In this document: positions 16,859-24,733 of the stretch, one piece after another | How the letters are laid out: each line of letters starts with the position of its first letter | Numbering within the stretch: the stretch's first letter is position 1 | Assembly: GCA_963763085.1 (NCBI GenBank) | Contig: CAVXNB010000001.1 | Location: 496,001 to 560,000, forward strand | DNA: 64,000 nucleotides | Source of the DNA: CAVXNB01 sp963763085 | GTDB taxonomy: Bacteria > Actinomycetota > Acidimicrobiia > Acidimicrobiales > Bog-793 | Direction of reading: 5' to 3' | Translations under genes and position numbers: made by a program | Notes under the pieces: generated by a model | Database searches by the model: none | What the model was told of the DNA's origin: nothing | The model's input: only the letters and a program-made list of their open reading frames with translations

Positions 16859-18487
16859 TCAGATCTGCTCAGGAACCATCTTGATCGCGCCACACGGGCA
16901 TTCCTGGACGCAGATGCCACAGCCTTTGCAGAAGTCGTAGTCGAACTTGTAACGCTGGGACTGACCGAGCTTGATCACGGCATTATCCGGGCAGACTCCG
17001 AAGCAGTTGTCGCATTCGAAGCAGTTCCCGCACGACAAGCAGCGGCGGGCTTCGAACAGTGCTGTCTCTTCGGTCAGGCCCCCGACAACCTCTTCGAAGG
17101 TGCTCTGGCGCCGTGCACGCTCGAGCTCGGGACGCCGAGTGCGAGGGGCGTCCGCGTAGTACCAGGTGTTCAGATGACCAAAGTTGGCGAGCTCGTGCCG
17201 GGGGGTGTCGAGAAGCTCGTTGCCGGAGAGGAAGGCGTCGATGCCGCGTGCGGCGCGCTTGCCATGCCCGATGGCAACGGTCGCGGTGCGAGCGGAGGGC
17301 ACCGCGTCACCGCCGGCGAAGATCCCGTTCGCAGCGGCCATCATGGCGGGCGAGACCGCCATGACCCCGTCTTCGATCGCGATGTCAGGATCGCTCCCGA
17401 GGAGCGAGAGGTCGGTGTCCTGGCCCAGAGCGAGCACAAGTGCGTCCGCGCCGAGCTCTTCGAACTCGCCAGTCGGCTCGGGGAAGCCTTCTTCGTTGAG
17501 GCGCATCTTCTCGAGCGTGAGGTGGCCGGCTTCGAATCGGCTGACCGTGGAGAGCCATCGCATCGTAACGCCCTCCTCGAGAGATTCCTCGAGCTGGTCG
17601 CCGTGGGCCGGCATGCGCTCCCTGTTGCGGCGATAGACGATCGTCGCGTCGGTCGCGCCAAGACGGCGCGCCGTGCGCGCGGCGTCAATCGCCGTATCTC
17701 CGCCGCCGTAGACGACGACGCGGCGCCCGAGCTGGGGCGGGTCCTCGTCGGCAACCCGGTGGAGGAAGGTCACCGCGTCGAGGACACGGGAGGAGTCGCC
17801 CGCGGGGATGTCGATTCGTCGGGCCAGCTGGGCGCCGACGCCCAGGAAGACGGCGTCGAATCCGCCCTCTCGGCGCTCTTGCTCGATGTCGTGCACGACA
17901 TGGTCGAGCTTCACCTGCACGCCCAGGGCTACGACGCGGGCGATCTCGGCGTCGAGCACCGCTCGGGGGAGACGGTAGGCAGGGATGCCGTAGCGCATCA
18001 TCCCCCCGAGCCTCGGGGCAGAGTCGAAAAGGTGGACCTCGTGACCGAAGCGGCGCAGGTGGTAGGCGGCGCTCAGCCCCGAAGGTCCGCCTCCGACGAC
18101 GAGAACCCGTTTGCCGGTATCCGGGCCTGCCGGTGGCAATGCCCAACCTTGCTTGATGGCGAGATCCCCCAAGAATCGCTCGATCGCGTTGATCCCGACC
18201 GCCTCGTCGAGCTGGCCCCGGTTGCACGCCGTCTCGCACGGGTGGTAGCAGATCCGGCCCATCACGGCGGGAAACGGATTGGCCTCGACGAGCCGGCTCC
18301 AGGCCGCTTCGTAGCCGCCAGACTCGGCGTCATAAAGCCAGTGCTGGACGTTCTCCCCGGCGGGGCAGGCATCGTTGCAGGGCGGCATCCGGTCGACGTA
18401 GACGGGCCGCTCGACGCGCCACGAGCCGGTGTGGTTCGCATGGCTCGAGCCGACCTCGAGTGTGATCGCGAACGGCAGCTGCTTCAT
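16859..18487 (-). CDS. porD: GltD-like NAD(P)H:ferredoxin module fused to PorD-like 2x[4Fe-4S] ferredoxin
   Basis: Fusion protein of 542 residues. The N terminus has the cysteine-rich entry domain of glutamate-synthase small subunits (PPCNDACPAG, CYHPCETACNRG). Two dinucleotide-binding folds follow (VLVVGGGPSGLSAAYHL for FAD, VVVYGGGDTAIDAAR for NAD(P)H). The C-terminal 80 residues carry cysteines for two [4Fe-4S] clusters (CLSCGNCFECDNCFGVCPD and CKGCGICVQECPCGAI). It is the last gene of the por operon and overlaps porB in ATGA. Probable role: delta subunit that passes electrons between pyruvate:ferredoxin oxidoreductase and NAD(P)H. Confidence 0.85.
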   Translation of the reverse strand: MKQLPFAITLEVGSSHANHTGSWRVERPVYVDRMPPCNDACPAGENVQHWLYDAESGGYEAAWSRLVEANPFPAVMGRICYHPCETACNRGQLDEAVGINAIERFLGDLAIKQGWALPPAGPDTGKRVLVVGGGPSGLSAAYHLRRFGHEVHLFDSAPRLGGMMRYGIPAYRLPRAVLDAEIARVVALGVQVKLDHVVHDIEQERREGGFDAVFLGVGAQLARRIDIPAGDSSRVLDAVTFLHRVADEDPPQLGRRVVVYGGGDTAIDAARTARRLGATDATIVYRRNRERMPAHGDQLEESLEEGVTMRWLSTVSRFEAGHLTLEKMRLNEEGFPEPTGEFEELGADALVLALGQDTDLSLLGSDPDIAIEDGVMAVSPAMMAAANGIFAGGDAVPSARTATVAIGHGKRAARGIDAFLSGNELLDTPRHELANFGHLNTWYYADAPRTRRPELERARRQSTFEEVVGGLTEETALFEARRCLSCGNCFECDNCFGVCPDNAVIKLGQSQRYKFDYDFCKGCGICVQECPCGAIKMVPEQI

Positions 18488-19518
18488 TTGCTCGCCTCGT
18501 CCGTGCCTCGCGCATCGGCATCCCCGCTGATCAGGCCGTAGGTCGCGATGTTCCGATCGGCGATCTCTTGGATGCGCGCCACGATGTCCGGACGTCCGTG
18601 CTCTCCGAACAGATGGCTATAGCGACGTTGGATCGACAGATATGCCTCGACCGGGGTGGGGCGTCGGATCTTCGACACCGCAGTGACCTCGCCGTTGGCG
18701 GCCTCGAAGACGGGGAACAGCCCCGTCTCCTTCGCGAGTCGGGCGACTTTGACCGTGTCGCCTGACGCGGACCCCCAGCCGAGCGGGCACGGGACGAGGA
18801 CATGAAGGTAGCGGGCACCGTGCAGTCGCATCGCGTGCTCGACCTTGTCCTCGAGATCGTGAAGGTCGGCGACCGTGGCGGTGGCGACGTAGGCGATGCC
18901 GTGCGCCATCGCGAGACGTGGCATGTCCTTTCCCTGGCCGAACACGTTGCCCGGCTCGGGCCCGACCGCCTCCGTCGTCGCGGTGCGAGCGGCCGGTGGT
19001 GTCGCGCCGGACCGCTGCACACCGGTGTTCATGTAGGCCTCGTTGTCGTAGCAGATGAACAGCACGTCGTCGTTGCGCTCGAACATCCCGGACAGGCACC
19101 CGAACCCGATGTCGACGGTTCCGCCGTCACCAGCCTGGGCGACGACGCGGACGTCGGTCCGGCCCTTCACCTTCAGTGCGGCGGCGACACCGGTCGCGAC
19201 GGCGGGCGCGTTGGCGAACAGCGAGTGGAGCCACGCGATCCGCCATGAGGTCTCCGGGTACGGCGTCGAGAACACCTCGAGGCAGCCTGTGGCGTTCACG
19301 GCGACGAGCCGACCGCTCGTCGCCCGCATCGCCGCGTCGAGGACGTATCTGGCCCCGAGCGCTTCGCCGCAGCCCTGGCAGGCGCGGTGGCCGGAGTCGA
19401 GCGAGTTCGAGCGACGCGGGTCCGACTGCACCGTGCGACTTGAGTCGTCGAGGAGCCGGTTGCCGACGGCGAAGCTTCCGACTTGGTAGAAGTGGACGGG
19501 TTGGGTGGTCATGGCCAC
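18484..19518 (-). CDS. porB: 2-oxoacid (pyruvate):ferredoxin oxidoreductase, beta subunit
   Basis: Thiamine-diphosphate subunit of 344 residues. The TPP motif is GDGGTVDIGF...NDDVLFICYDNEAYMNTG. Cysteines for the proximal cluster are visible as CQGCG and NATGC, with more downstream. YPETSWRIAWLHSLFANAPAVATG fits the PorB branch of four-subunit enzymes acting on pyruvate. The subunit works with PorA, PorC and the PorD-like domain to turn pyruvate and CoA into acetyl-CoA, CO2 and reduced ferredoxin. It follows porA with a two-base gap. Confidence 0.9.
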   Translation of the reverse strand: MAMTTQPVHFYQVGSFAVGNRLLDDSSRTVQSDPRRSNSLDSGHRACQGCGEALGARYVLDAAMRATSGRLVAVNATGCLEVFSTPYPETSWRIAWLHSLFANAPAVATGVAAALKVKGRTDVRVVAQAGDGGTVDIGFGCLSGMFERNDDVLFICYDNEAYMNTGVQRSGATPPAARTATTEAVGPEPGNVFGQGKDMPRLAMAHGIAYVATATVADLHDLEDKVEHAMRLHGARYLHVLVPCPLGWGSASGDTVKVARLAKETGLFPVFEAANGEVTAVSKIRRPTPVEAYLSIQRRYSHLFGEHGRPDIVARIQEIADRNIATYGLISGDADARGTDEASK

Positions 19519-19521
19519 TCC

Positions 19522-20775
19522 TCAGCCGATCCGGGACGCGACGGCCCCGAGGTCTCGAAGAAGGTTTTCGGCCGAAGGCCCCGAGCGCCGAGTCGCGCTC
19601 ATTCGGGTGCGCTCACGCGTGACCATGTCGCGGTCGAGGTCGAGAAAGGTGACCGGCTCGAGACGATCGCTCGCGGCGTCGGCAAGCATCGCTTCGAGTG
19701 ACCGGATCGTGATCGCCCGCCCGCCGAGACCAGCGACCACAGTTCGAAGCAAGAGCTTCCGATCGTGCGTCGCCATCGCGACGTCGGTCGAGAGCACGCC
19801 GCCGAAGCCGACGCTGAATGCCTTCTCGACGACGATGACCATACGAGCCCCGGAGAGCGCCCTGCGCACCTCTTCGAGGGGGAAGGGGCGGAAGGTCGTG
19901 ATGCCGAGCACGCCGACACGATCGCCGGCGTTCCGGCGCCGATCGACGGCATCTTTGATCGTGCCGAGGACCGACCCGAGTGCGACGACGACAGTCTCGG
20001 CGTCGTCTGTCCGGTACGTGTGAACCAGGCCACCGCTCTCGCGCCCGAAGGCCGCGCCGAACTCCGACGCCAGCGCGGGGATCAACTCGAGCGCGTCGAG
20101 CTGGCGGAGGTGCGAGAGGTAGCGGACCTCCGCGAAGGCCTCGGGGCCGACCATGGCCCCGATCGAGATCGGATCGTCCGGGTCGAGCACCTGGCGTGGC
20201 TCGTAGGCCGGGAGGAAGGCATCCACGTCCGGTTGCTCGGGGAGATCGACACGTTCGACGGCATGGGTGAGGATGAAGCCGTCCATGCAGACCATGACAG
20301 GGAGCGAGAGGCTCTCGGCAAGCCGAAACGCCTGAACGTGCAAGTCGGCGGCCTCCTGGTTCGTCTCCGCGAACAGCTGGATCCAGCCGGAGTCGCGCAC
20401 CGCCATAGCGTCGCTGTGATCGTTCCAGATATTGATCGGCGCGCCGATCGCGCGGTTCGCGAGCGTCATCACGATCGGGAGCCCAAGTCCGGCCGCGTTG
20501 TAGACGGCCTCCATCATGAACAACAAGCCCTGGCTGGCTGTCGCGGTGTAGGCCCGAGCGCCCGCGGCCGAAGCGCCGATCGAGACCGACATCGCCGCGA
20601 ACTCCGACTCGACGTTGATGAACTCGCAGGGCGAGAGCGTGCCCGCCTTCACCATCTCACCGATGGCCTCGATGATGTGGGTCTGCGGCGAGATGGGATA
20701 AGCACAGACGACCTCGGGGCGGCAGCATGCGACCGTTTCGGCGACGGCGCGCGACCCTTCAATCTGGCGTAGCAC
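19522..20775 (-). CDS. porA: 2-oxoacid (pyruvate):ferredoxin oxidoreductase, alpha subunit
   Basis: Alpha subunit of 417 residues. The N-terminal PFOR domain begins AVAETVACCRPEVVCAYPISPQTHIIEAIGE and includes SASQGLLFMMEAVYNAAGLGLPIVMTLANRAIGAP; the pyrimidine-binding and C-terminal core (GALG-type ALGSVLGTIKDAVD) follow. Its length is usual for PorA. The start is GTG 20775, which places its first 127 bases inside the 3' end of the porC frame. Confidence 0.9.
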   Translation of the reverse strand: MLRQIEGSRAVAETVACCRPEVVCAYPISPQTHIIEAIGEMVKAGTLSPCEFINVESEFAAMSVSIGASAAGARAYTATASQGLLFMMEAVYNAAGLGLPIVMTLANRAIGAPINIWNDHSDAMAVRDSGWIQLFAETNQEAADLHVQAFRLAESLSLPVMVCMDGFILTHAVERVDLPEQPDVDAFLPAYEPRQVLDPDDPISIGAMVGPEAFAEVRYLSHLRQLDALELIPALASEFGAAFGRESGGLVHTYRTDDAETVVVALGSVLGTIKDAVDRRRNAGDRVGVLGITTFRPFPLEEVRRALSGARMVIVVEKAFSVGFGGVLSTDVAMATHDRKLLLRTVVAGLGGRAITIRSLEAMLADAASDRLEPVTFLDLDRDMVTRERTRMSATRRSGPSAENLLRDLGAVASRIG

Positions 20776-21350
20776 CGGTGAGCTCCTCCTCTTCGGCGTG
20801 TGACGAGCCGATAAGCGGCAGTTGCCGCGGCCACGTTGCGCTCGCCCGTCGCGCCGCTGAACCGCTCGCGGATGGCCGCTGCGATGGCGTCGAGCGTGAT
20901 CTGACCGGTGAGGGCGGCGAAGCCGCCGAGCAGCGCCGCGTTCGGCAACGGGCGGCCGACCTGTTCCAGCGCTACCTCCGTCGCCGGACAGGTGACAAGA
21001 CGGCCGCGCTGGAACTCGCGAGCGAACTCGCCGAGCCCGAGCTCATCGAAGCTACGCGAGGTGTTGACGAGGACGTAGCCGTCCGCATCCAGCCCGGCGA
21101 ACACGTCAACTTGATGTAGCAGCGTCACGTCCTGGATCACGAGGGCATCTGGCGCCATCACCGGCTCCCGGGTACGGATGGGGCGATCGTCGATCCGGCA
21201 GAAGGAGACGACCGGTGCACCCATCCGCTCTGAGCCGAAGCTCGGGAAGGCCTGTGAGTGGCGCCCTTCCGCGAACGCGGCCATCGACAAGAGCTCCGCC
21301 GCCGTCACGACACCCTGGCCGCCCCTGCCGTGGAAGCGAACCTGGAACAT
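20649..21350 (-). CDS. porC: 2-oxoacid (pyruvate):ferredoxin oxidoreductase, gamma subunit
   Basis: Gamma subunit of 233 residues, first of the por genes. It starts with the family motif VRFHGRGGQGVVTAAELL and has SFGSERMGAPV and VTCPATEVALEQVGRPLPNAALLGG, all typical of the POR gamma domain. ATG 21350 is chosen because homology begins there; the frame to 21446 is longer. The last 45 residues are Arg/Ser/Pro-rich, lie wholly within the porA coding region and look unlike the family, so this subunit would normally stop near residue 190. Either a long overlap or a lost stop is present. Confidence 0.82.
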   Translation of the reverse strand: MFQVRFHGRGGQGVVTAAELLSMAAFAEGRHSQAFPSFGSERMGAPVVSFCRIDDRPIRTREPVMAPDALVIQDVTLLHQVDVFAGLDADGYVLVNTSRSFDELGLGEFAREFQRGRLVTCPATEVALEQVGRPLPNAALLGGFAALTGQITLDAIAAAIRERFSGATGERNVAAATAAYRLVTRRRGGAHRCYARLKGRAPSPKRSHAAAPRSSVLIPSRRRPTSSRPSVRW

Positions 21351-21375
21351 CCGTCTGCCTCTCGTCGGCCTGTGG

Positions 21376-22386
21376 CTAGGACTTTGCGGCGCCGACGAGG
21401 GCGGCGAGGTCCGCGAGGCGGCTCGAGTAGCCCGACTCGTTGTCATACCAACCGAGGACTTTCACGAGGTGTCCCTGCGCCATCGTCAGGCCGGCATCGA
21501 AGATGCACGAGGCGGGCGAGTTCACGATGTCGCTTGACACGAGGGGTTCCTCGGAGTACTCGAGCAGCCCGGCGAGGCGTCCCGACGTGGCCGCCGCGCG
21601 GTAGGCGTCGTTGATCTCGGCGACGCTCGGTGTCGCCCGCAGGTTTGCCACGAGGTCGGTGATCGAAACGTCGGGCACGGGGACGCGAAGCGCGAGGCCG
21701 TCCAGATGCCCGGCCACACTCGGCAGCACGAGCCCGGTCGCCCTTGCGGCGCCGGTCGTTGTCGGCACGATGTTGATTGCCGCCCCGCGAGCCCGCCGAG
21801 GGTCCTTGTGGAGCGCGTCGACAAGGCTCTGGTCATCGGTGTAAGCGTGAACCGTCGTCATGAAGCCGTCCTCGATGCCGAAGGCGTCGTCGAGGACCTT
21901 CGCCAGTGGAGCAAGGCAGTTCGTGGTGCACGACGCGTTCGAGATGATGAAGTGCCGCGCCGGATCGAACTGGTCCTCGTTGACCCCGATGACGAACGTC
22001 GCGTCCGGGTCCTGGGCCGGAGCAGAGATCACGACTCGCGTCGCGCCTGCTTCGAGATGCCCGGTCGCCTTTTCGCGCTTTGTGTACTTCCCCGTCGACT
22101 CGACAACGACATCGATGCCGAGCTCGTGCCACGGCAGCGCCTTCGCCTCCGGTTCGGCGAGCATCCGGATGCGGCGCTCACCGACGATCATGGTGTCGGA
22201 CTCGACGTGCACCTGCTCGGGATAGCGCCCGTGGACCGAGTCCCGAGCAAAGAGCCGGGCAAGCGCCTCGGGAGCGCCTAGGTCGTTGATCGCAACGATG
22301 TCCAGCTCCGGGTGCAAGCTCAGCGCGGCTCGCAGCAGTGACCTTCCTGTGCGTCCGAACCCGTTGATCGCCACTCGCACGGCCAT
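21376..22386 (-). CDS. gap: Glyceraldehyde-3-phosphate dehydrogenase, type I
   Basis: Glycolytic enzyme of 336 residues. The NAD fold is at the N terminus (VAINGFGRTGRSLLRA), with Asp in INDLG suggesting preference for NAD. The active-site motif SNASCTTNC and the later HAYTDDQSL...RARGAAINIVPTTTGAA and WYDNESGYS motifs are complete. It is the head of the reverse gap-porC-porA-porB-porD unit, with 25 bases to porC. The unit links triose phosphate oxidation directly to pyruvate oxidation by ferredoxin. Phosphoglycerate kinase is not in the window. Confidence 0.93.
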   Translation of the reverse strand: MAVRVAINGFGRTGRSLLRAALSLHPELDIVAINDLGAPEALARLFARDSVHGRYPEQVHVESDTMIVGERRIRMLAEPEAKALPWHELGIDVVVESTGKYTKREKATGHLEAGATRVVISAPAQDPDATFVIGVNEDQFDPARHFIISNASCTTNCLAPLAKVLDDAFGIEDGFMTTVHAYTDDQSLVDALHKDPRRARGAAINIVPTTTGAARATGLVLPSVAGHLDGLALRVPVPDVSITDLVANLRATPSVAEINDAYRAAATSGRLAGLLEYSEEPLVSSDIVNSPASCIFDAGLTMAQGHLVKVLGWYDNESGYSSRLADLAALVGAAKS

Positions 22387-22462
22387 CTGCGCCTCTCCTT
22401 CGTCCTTGAGGGACCTACGATCCCTTTGAACTCATCGTGACGGCCGCGGCGCGCCGGGGGTA

Positions 22463-22476
22463 GGGTCGAAGGTCAC
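22463..22476 (-). promoter_or_regulatory. Candidate DosR-like box, gap/ROK intergenic region
   Basis: On the reverse strand this reads GTGACCTTCGACCC, 11 of 14 matches to the repeated GGGACTTTCGGCCC motif of this window. It lies 77 bases before gap and only 21 before the ROK start, so gap is the likelier target. A separate near-palindrome GGGACCTACGATCCC at 22410-22424 lies nearer gap but has one extra base between its arms. Weak by itself. Confidence 0.4.
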
Positions 22477-22497
22477 CTCCGCCAAGGAAGGTGAGCA

Positions 22498-23523
22498 TTG
22501 AGTTCCAGTTCATGGGTCGTCGTCGGCCTCGACAATGGGGGCACGTGCAACAACGCCACCGTGCTCGACAGCTCACGGCAGTTCTTGGTGGCCACCCTCC
22601 TCGAGAGCCCAAGTCGCGTGGACGCTGGGCCGGAGGTGGCCGTCGGCGCTCTCGTCGAGTCACTCGATCAGGCGCTCAGTCACACAGGCGTGTCACGGGC
22701 GTCGGTGCGCGCCGTCGGGCTCGACAGTCCGGGACCGGCGAGCGCCCGCGGTGTCATCTCCTCGAAGGGCTCGACCAATTTCTCCCAAGCTGCCTGGCGC
22801 GGGTTCGACTTCCGCGGCGCCCTCGAGCTCAGGCTCGGCATTCCCGTCATCTACAACAACGACGGCAATTCTGCTGCTTTGTACGCTCATCACGTGTACT
22901 TCGGGCACGAGGCTGCGCAGCGGTCCTCGGTCTCTGCGATCGTCGGCACCGGCCTCGGCGGTGGCGTGATAGAGGCCGGGCGGGTCATCCGCGGTGCTGC
23001 AGGCATGGCAGGCGAGCTCGGCCACATTTACATCCCGATGCAAGGACTTCTCGCCGAGGGCCAGCCGGTTCCGGAGTGCAATTGCGGGTTCTTCGCTGAC
23101 GCCGAGAGCGTCGCCTCCTTGACAGGGATCGAGAGGAACCTGCTGCCCTTCTGGCTGACGCGCTTTCCCGACCACGAGCTCGCGAAGCTGCCGTCGATCG
23201 TGAAGGCCGCGAGACTGGTCCGAGAGTTCGGCGACGCACAGGACCCGATGGCGCTCGCCATCTTCGTCCAGCAGGCGATGGCGCTGGGCCGGCTGTTTAC
23301 GATCGCGAGCAATTTTGTCGATCCGGACGCCTACTTCGTCGGTGGTGGGGTCGTGGAGGCATCGGCGCGATTTCGCCAGTGGTTTCTCGACCAAGTCCGC
23401 GAACACTCGTTGCTTCGCACGGAGCAGCTCGAGGTGGCCGCGTTCGCCCTCATTCCCGACCTGGACATGGCCGGAGCCCGCGGTGCGGCACTCGCGGCCT
23501 TTGACGAGCTCGGATCACTCTGA
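22498..23523 (+). CDS. ROK-family sugar kinase
   Basis: Probable glucokinase-like enzyme of 341 residues. The ATP-binding motif is VVVGLDNGGTCNNATVLD, the active-site segment NNDGNSAALYAHH carries the catalytic Asp, and GTGLGGGVI and GELGHIYIP follow. The zinc-site region reads ECNCGFFADAES: the first two cysteines remain, but the usual third is missing. The start is TTG 22498 with a good AAGGAAGG site before it. The gene is divergent from gap, suggesting shared control and sugar entry into the same glycolytic route. Confidence 0.82.
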   Translation: MSSSSWVVVGLDNGGTCNNATVLDSSRQFLVATLLESPSRVDAGPEVAVGALVESLDQALSHTGVSRASVRAVGLDSPGPASARGVISSKGSTNFSQAAWRGFDFRGALELRLGIPVIYNNDGNSAALYAHHVYFGHEAAQRSSVSAIVGTGLGGGVIEAGRVIRGAAGMAGELGHIYIPMQGLLAEGQPVPECNCGFFADAESVASLTGIERNLLPFWLTRFPDHELAKLPSIVKAARLVREFGDAQDPMALAIFVQQAMALGRLFTIASNFVDPDAYFVGGGVVEASARFRQWFLDQVREHSLLRTEQLEVAAFALIPDLDMAGARGAALAAFDELGSL

Positions 23524-23569
23524 TCAGCCGCCACCGGAGCAGAACTGGAGATCATCCGCTCCGCTCGGG

Positions 23570-24562
23570 TTATCCGACGGTTATTTCGCGCGCCAGGGCG
23601 AGGAGCGACTCGGGGACGGGTCGGGGGCCCTCCCTGACCGAGGCGATCGGCACGAGAAACGTTGTGTCGTCACTGACCGAGACCAACGATCCGAACCGAT
23701 TCGCGTGGACTGCATTCACTGCAGCTGCGCCGCAGGAGGTGGCGAGGAGGCGGTCGGAGGCCGTTGGCGGTCCGCCTCGCTGGGTGTGGCCGAGGACCGT
23801 GAGGCGCGTGTCGTACCCGGTGCGCTCGGCAAGCTCGGTCGAGACCACCGACCCGGTGGAGCGCCCTTCGGCCGCTTGAGCGTGCCGAATCACCGCCCCT
23901 TCGGCTACTACGACGACCGAGGACGAGGATCCTGCGTCATGACGGCACTGGATCGCCTTCGAGAGCTCGGCGAGGTCGGTCGGATCCTCGGGGAGGCAGA
24001 GCGCGTTCGCGCCTGCTGCAATCCCGGCGCACACGGCCAGCCACCCCGTCGTTCGGCCCATGACCTCCACGACCATGAGCCGGTCATGACTCTCACCGGT
24101 CGTCTGTACCCGGTCGATGGCCTCAGCCGCGGTCGCCACGGCAGTGTCGAAACCGATGCAACGTCTCGTCCCCATCACGTCGTTGTCGATCGTCTTGGCG
24201 ACACCGACGATCGGCACGCCGATGTCTGCGAGATGGCTCGCCGAGCCGAGGGTCCCGTCTCCGCCAACGACGACAAGTGCGTCGAGGCGTTCCCGTTCGA
24301 GGGTGTCGAGCACGGCTGCGACACCACCTTCGTGCTCATCGGGGTGATAGCGCGCCGTACGGAGGATGGTGCCGCCGCTTTGTAGCAGCCCCTTCGTCTC
24401 GGCGACCGTGAACGGCTCTGCATCGCCCTCGACCACACCACGCCAACCGTGGTGAAACCCGACGATCTCATCTCCGTAGGAGGCTCCGGCCCACACGACG
24501 GCGCGGATCGCGGCGTTCAGTCCCGGGCAGTCACCCCCGCCTGTCAAGATGCCGATCCGCAT
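23570..24562 (-). CDS. pfkA: 6-phosphofructokinase
   Basis: Enzyme of 330 residues that phosphorylates fructose 6-phosphate. N-terminal motif GILTGGGDCPGLNAAIR, then GGDGTLGSA (100-108) and AKTIDND (122-128) with the catalytic Asp, then MGRTTGWLA. Gly103 in GGDGT together with Lys123 before TIDND is the mixed pattern I associate with ATP-dependent enzymes of the PPi-like group; PPi-users usually have Asp at the first place. ATG 24562 is the family start. It is divergent from an unknown gene and shares a promoter region with several DosR-like boxes. Confidence 0.9.
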   Translation of the reverse strand: MRIGILTGGGDCPGLNAAIRAVVWAGASYGDEIVGFHHGWRGVVEGDAEPFTVAETKGLLQSGGTILRTARYHPDEHEGGVAAVLDTLERERLDALVVVGGDGTLGSASHLADIGVPIVGVAKTIDNDVMGTRRCIGFDTAVATAAEAIDRVQTTGESHDRLMVVEVMGRTTGWLAVCAGIAAGANALCLPEDPTDLAELSKAIQCRHDAGSSSSVVVVAEGAVIRHAQAAEGRSTGSVVSTELAERTGYDTRLTVLGHTQRGGPPTASDRLLATSCGAAAVNAVHANRFGSLVSVSDDTTFLVPIASVREGPRPVPESLLALAREITVG

Positions 24563-24623
24563 AGCGCCTCCGGTTGGAGAAAGAGTCTGAACCGAGTGTG
24601 TTGCACCTGAGTGCGACCCACCA

Positions 24624-24637
24624 GAGGCGAAGGTCCC
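24624..24637 (-). promoter_or_regulatory. Candidate DosR-like box upstream of phosphofructokinase
   Basis: On the reverse strand the site reads GGGACCTTCGCCTC, 11 of 14 matches to GGGACTTTCGGCCC. It faces phosphofructokinase, 62 bases before its ATG. Two more boxes of opposite orientation lie just upstream. Confidence 0.45.
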
Positions 24638-24648
24638 TTGTCTTCCTG

Positions 24649-24684
24649 AAGACCTTCGGCCGGGTGCCCGGTGACCTTCGGCCC
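24649..24684 (+). promoter_or_regulatory. Tandem DosR-like boxes, 22 bp centre to centre
   Basis: Two copies: AAGACCTTCGGCCG (24649-24662, 10 of 14) and GTGACCTTCGGCCC (24671-24684, 12 of 14). Their centres are exactly 22 bp apart, two helical turns, the spacing also seen before doxX. The second box ends 50 bases before the GTG start of the next gene, the same distance as at the universal stress gene. They could serve both divergent genes. Confidence 0.6.
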
Positions 24685-24733
24685 TGGCTACTTCCCCGCT
24701 GCGAGCCGCACCATGGCCGAGGAGGTGGTCGTT

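Noticed and set aside
16094..18541. An 815-codon forward frame over the lipoprotein and the por/gltD gene
   Set aside because: It is antisense to a clearly recognised flavoprotein and shows only Arg/Gly/Asp-rich shadow composition.
22410..22424. GGGACCTACGATCCC as a DosR-like box upstream of gap
   Set aside because: A good palindrome, but it has five bases between the arms, not four, and lacks the TTCGGCCC half common to the other sites. Kept only as a remark.
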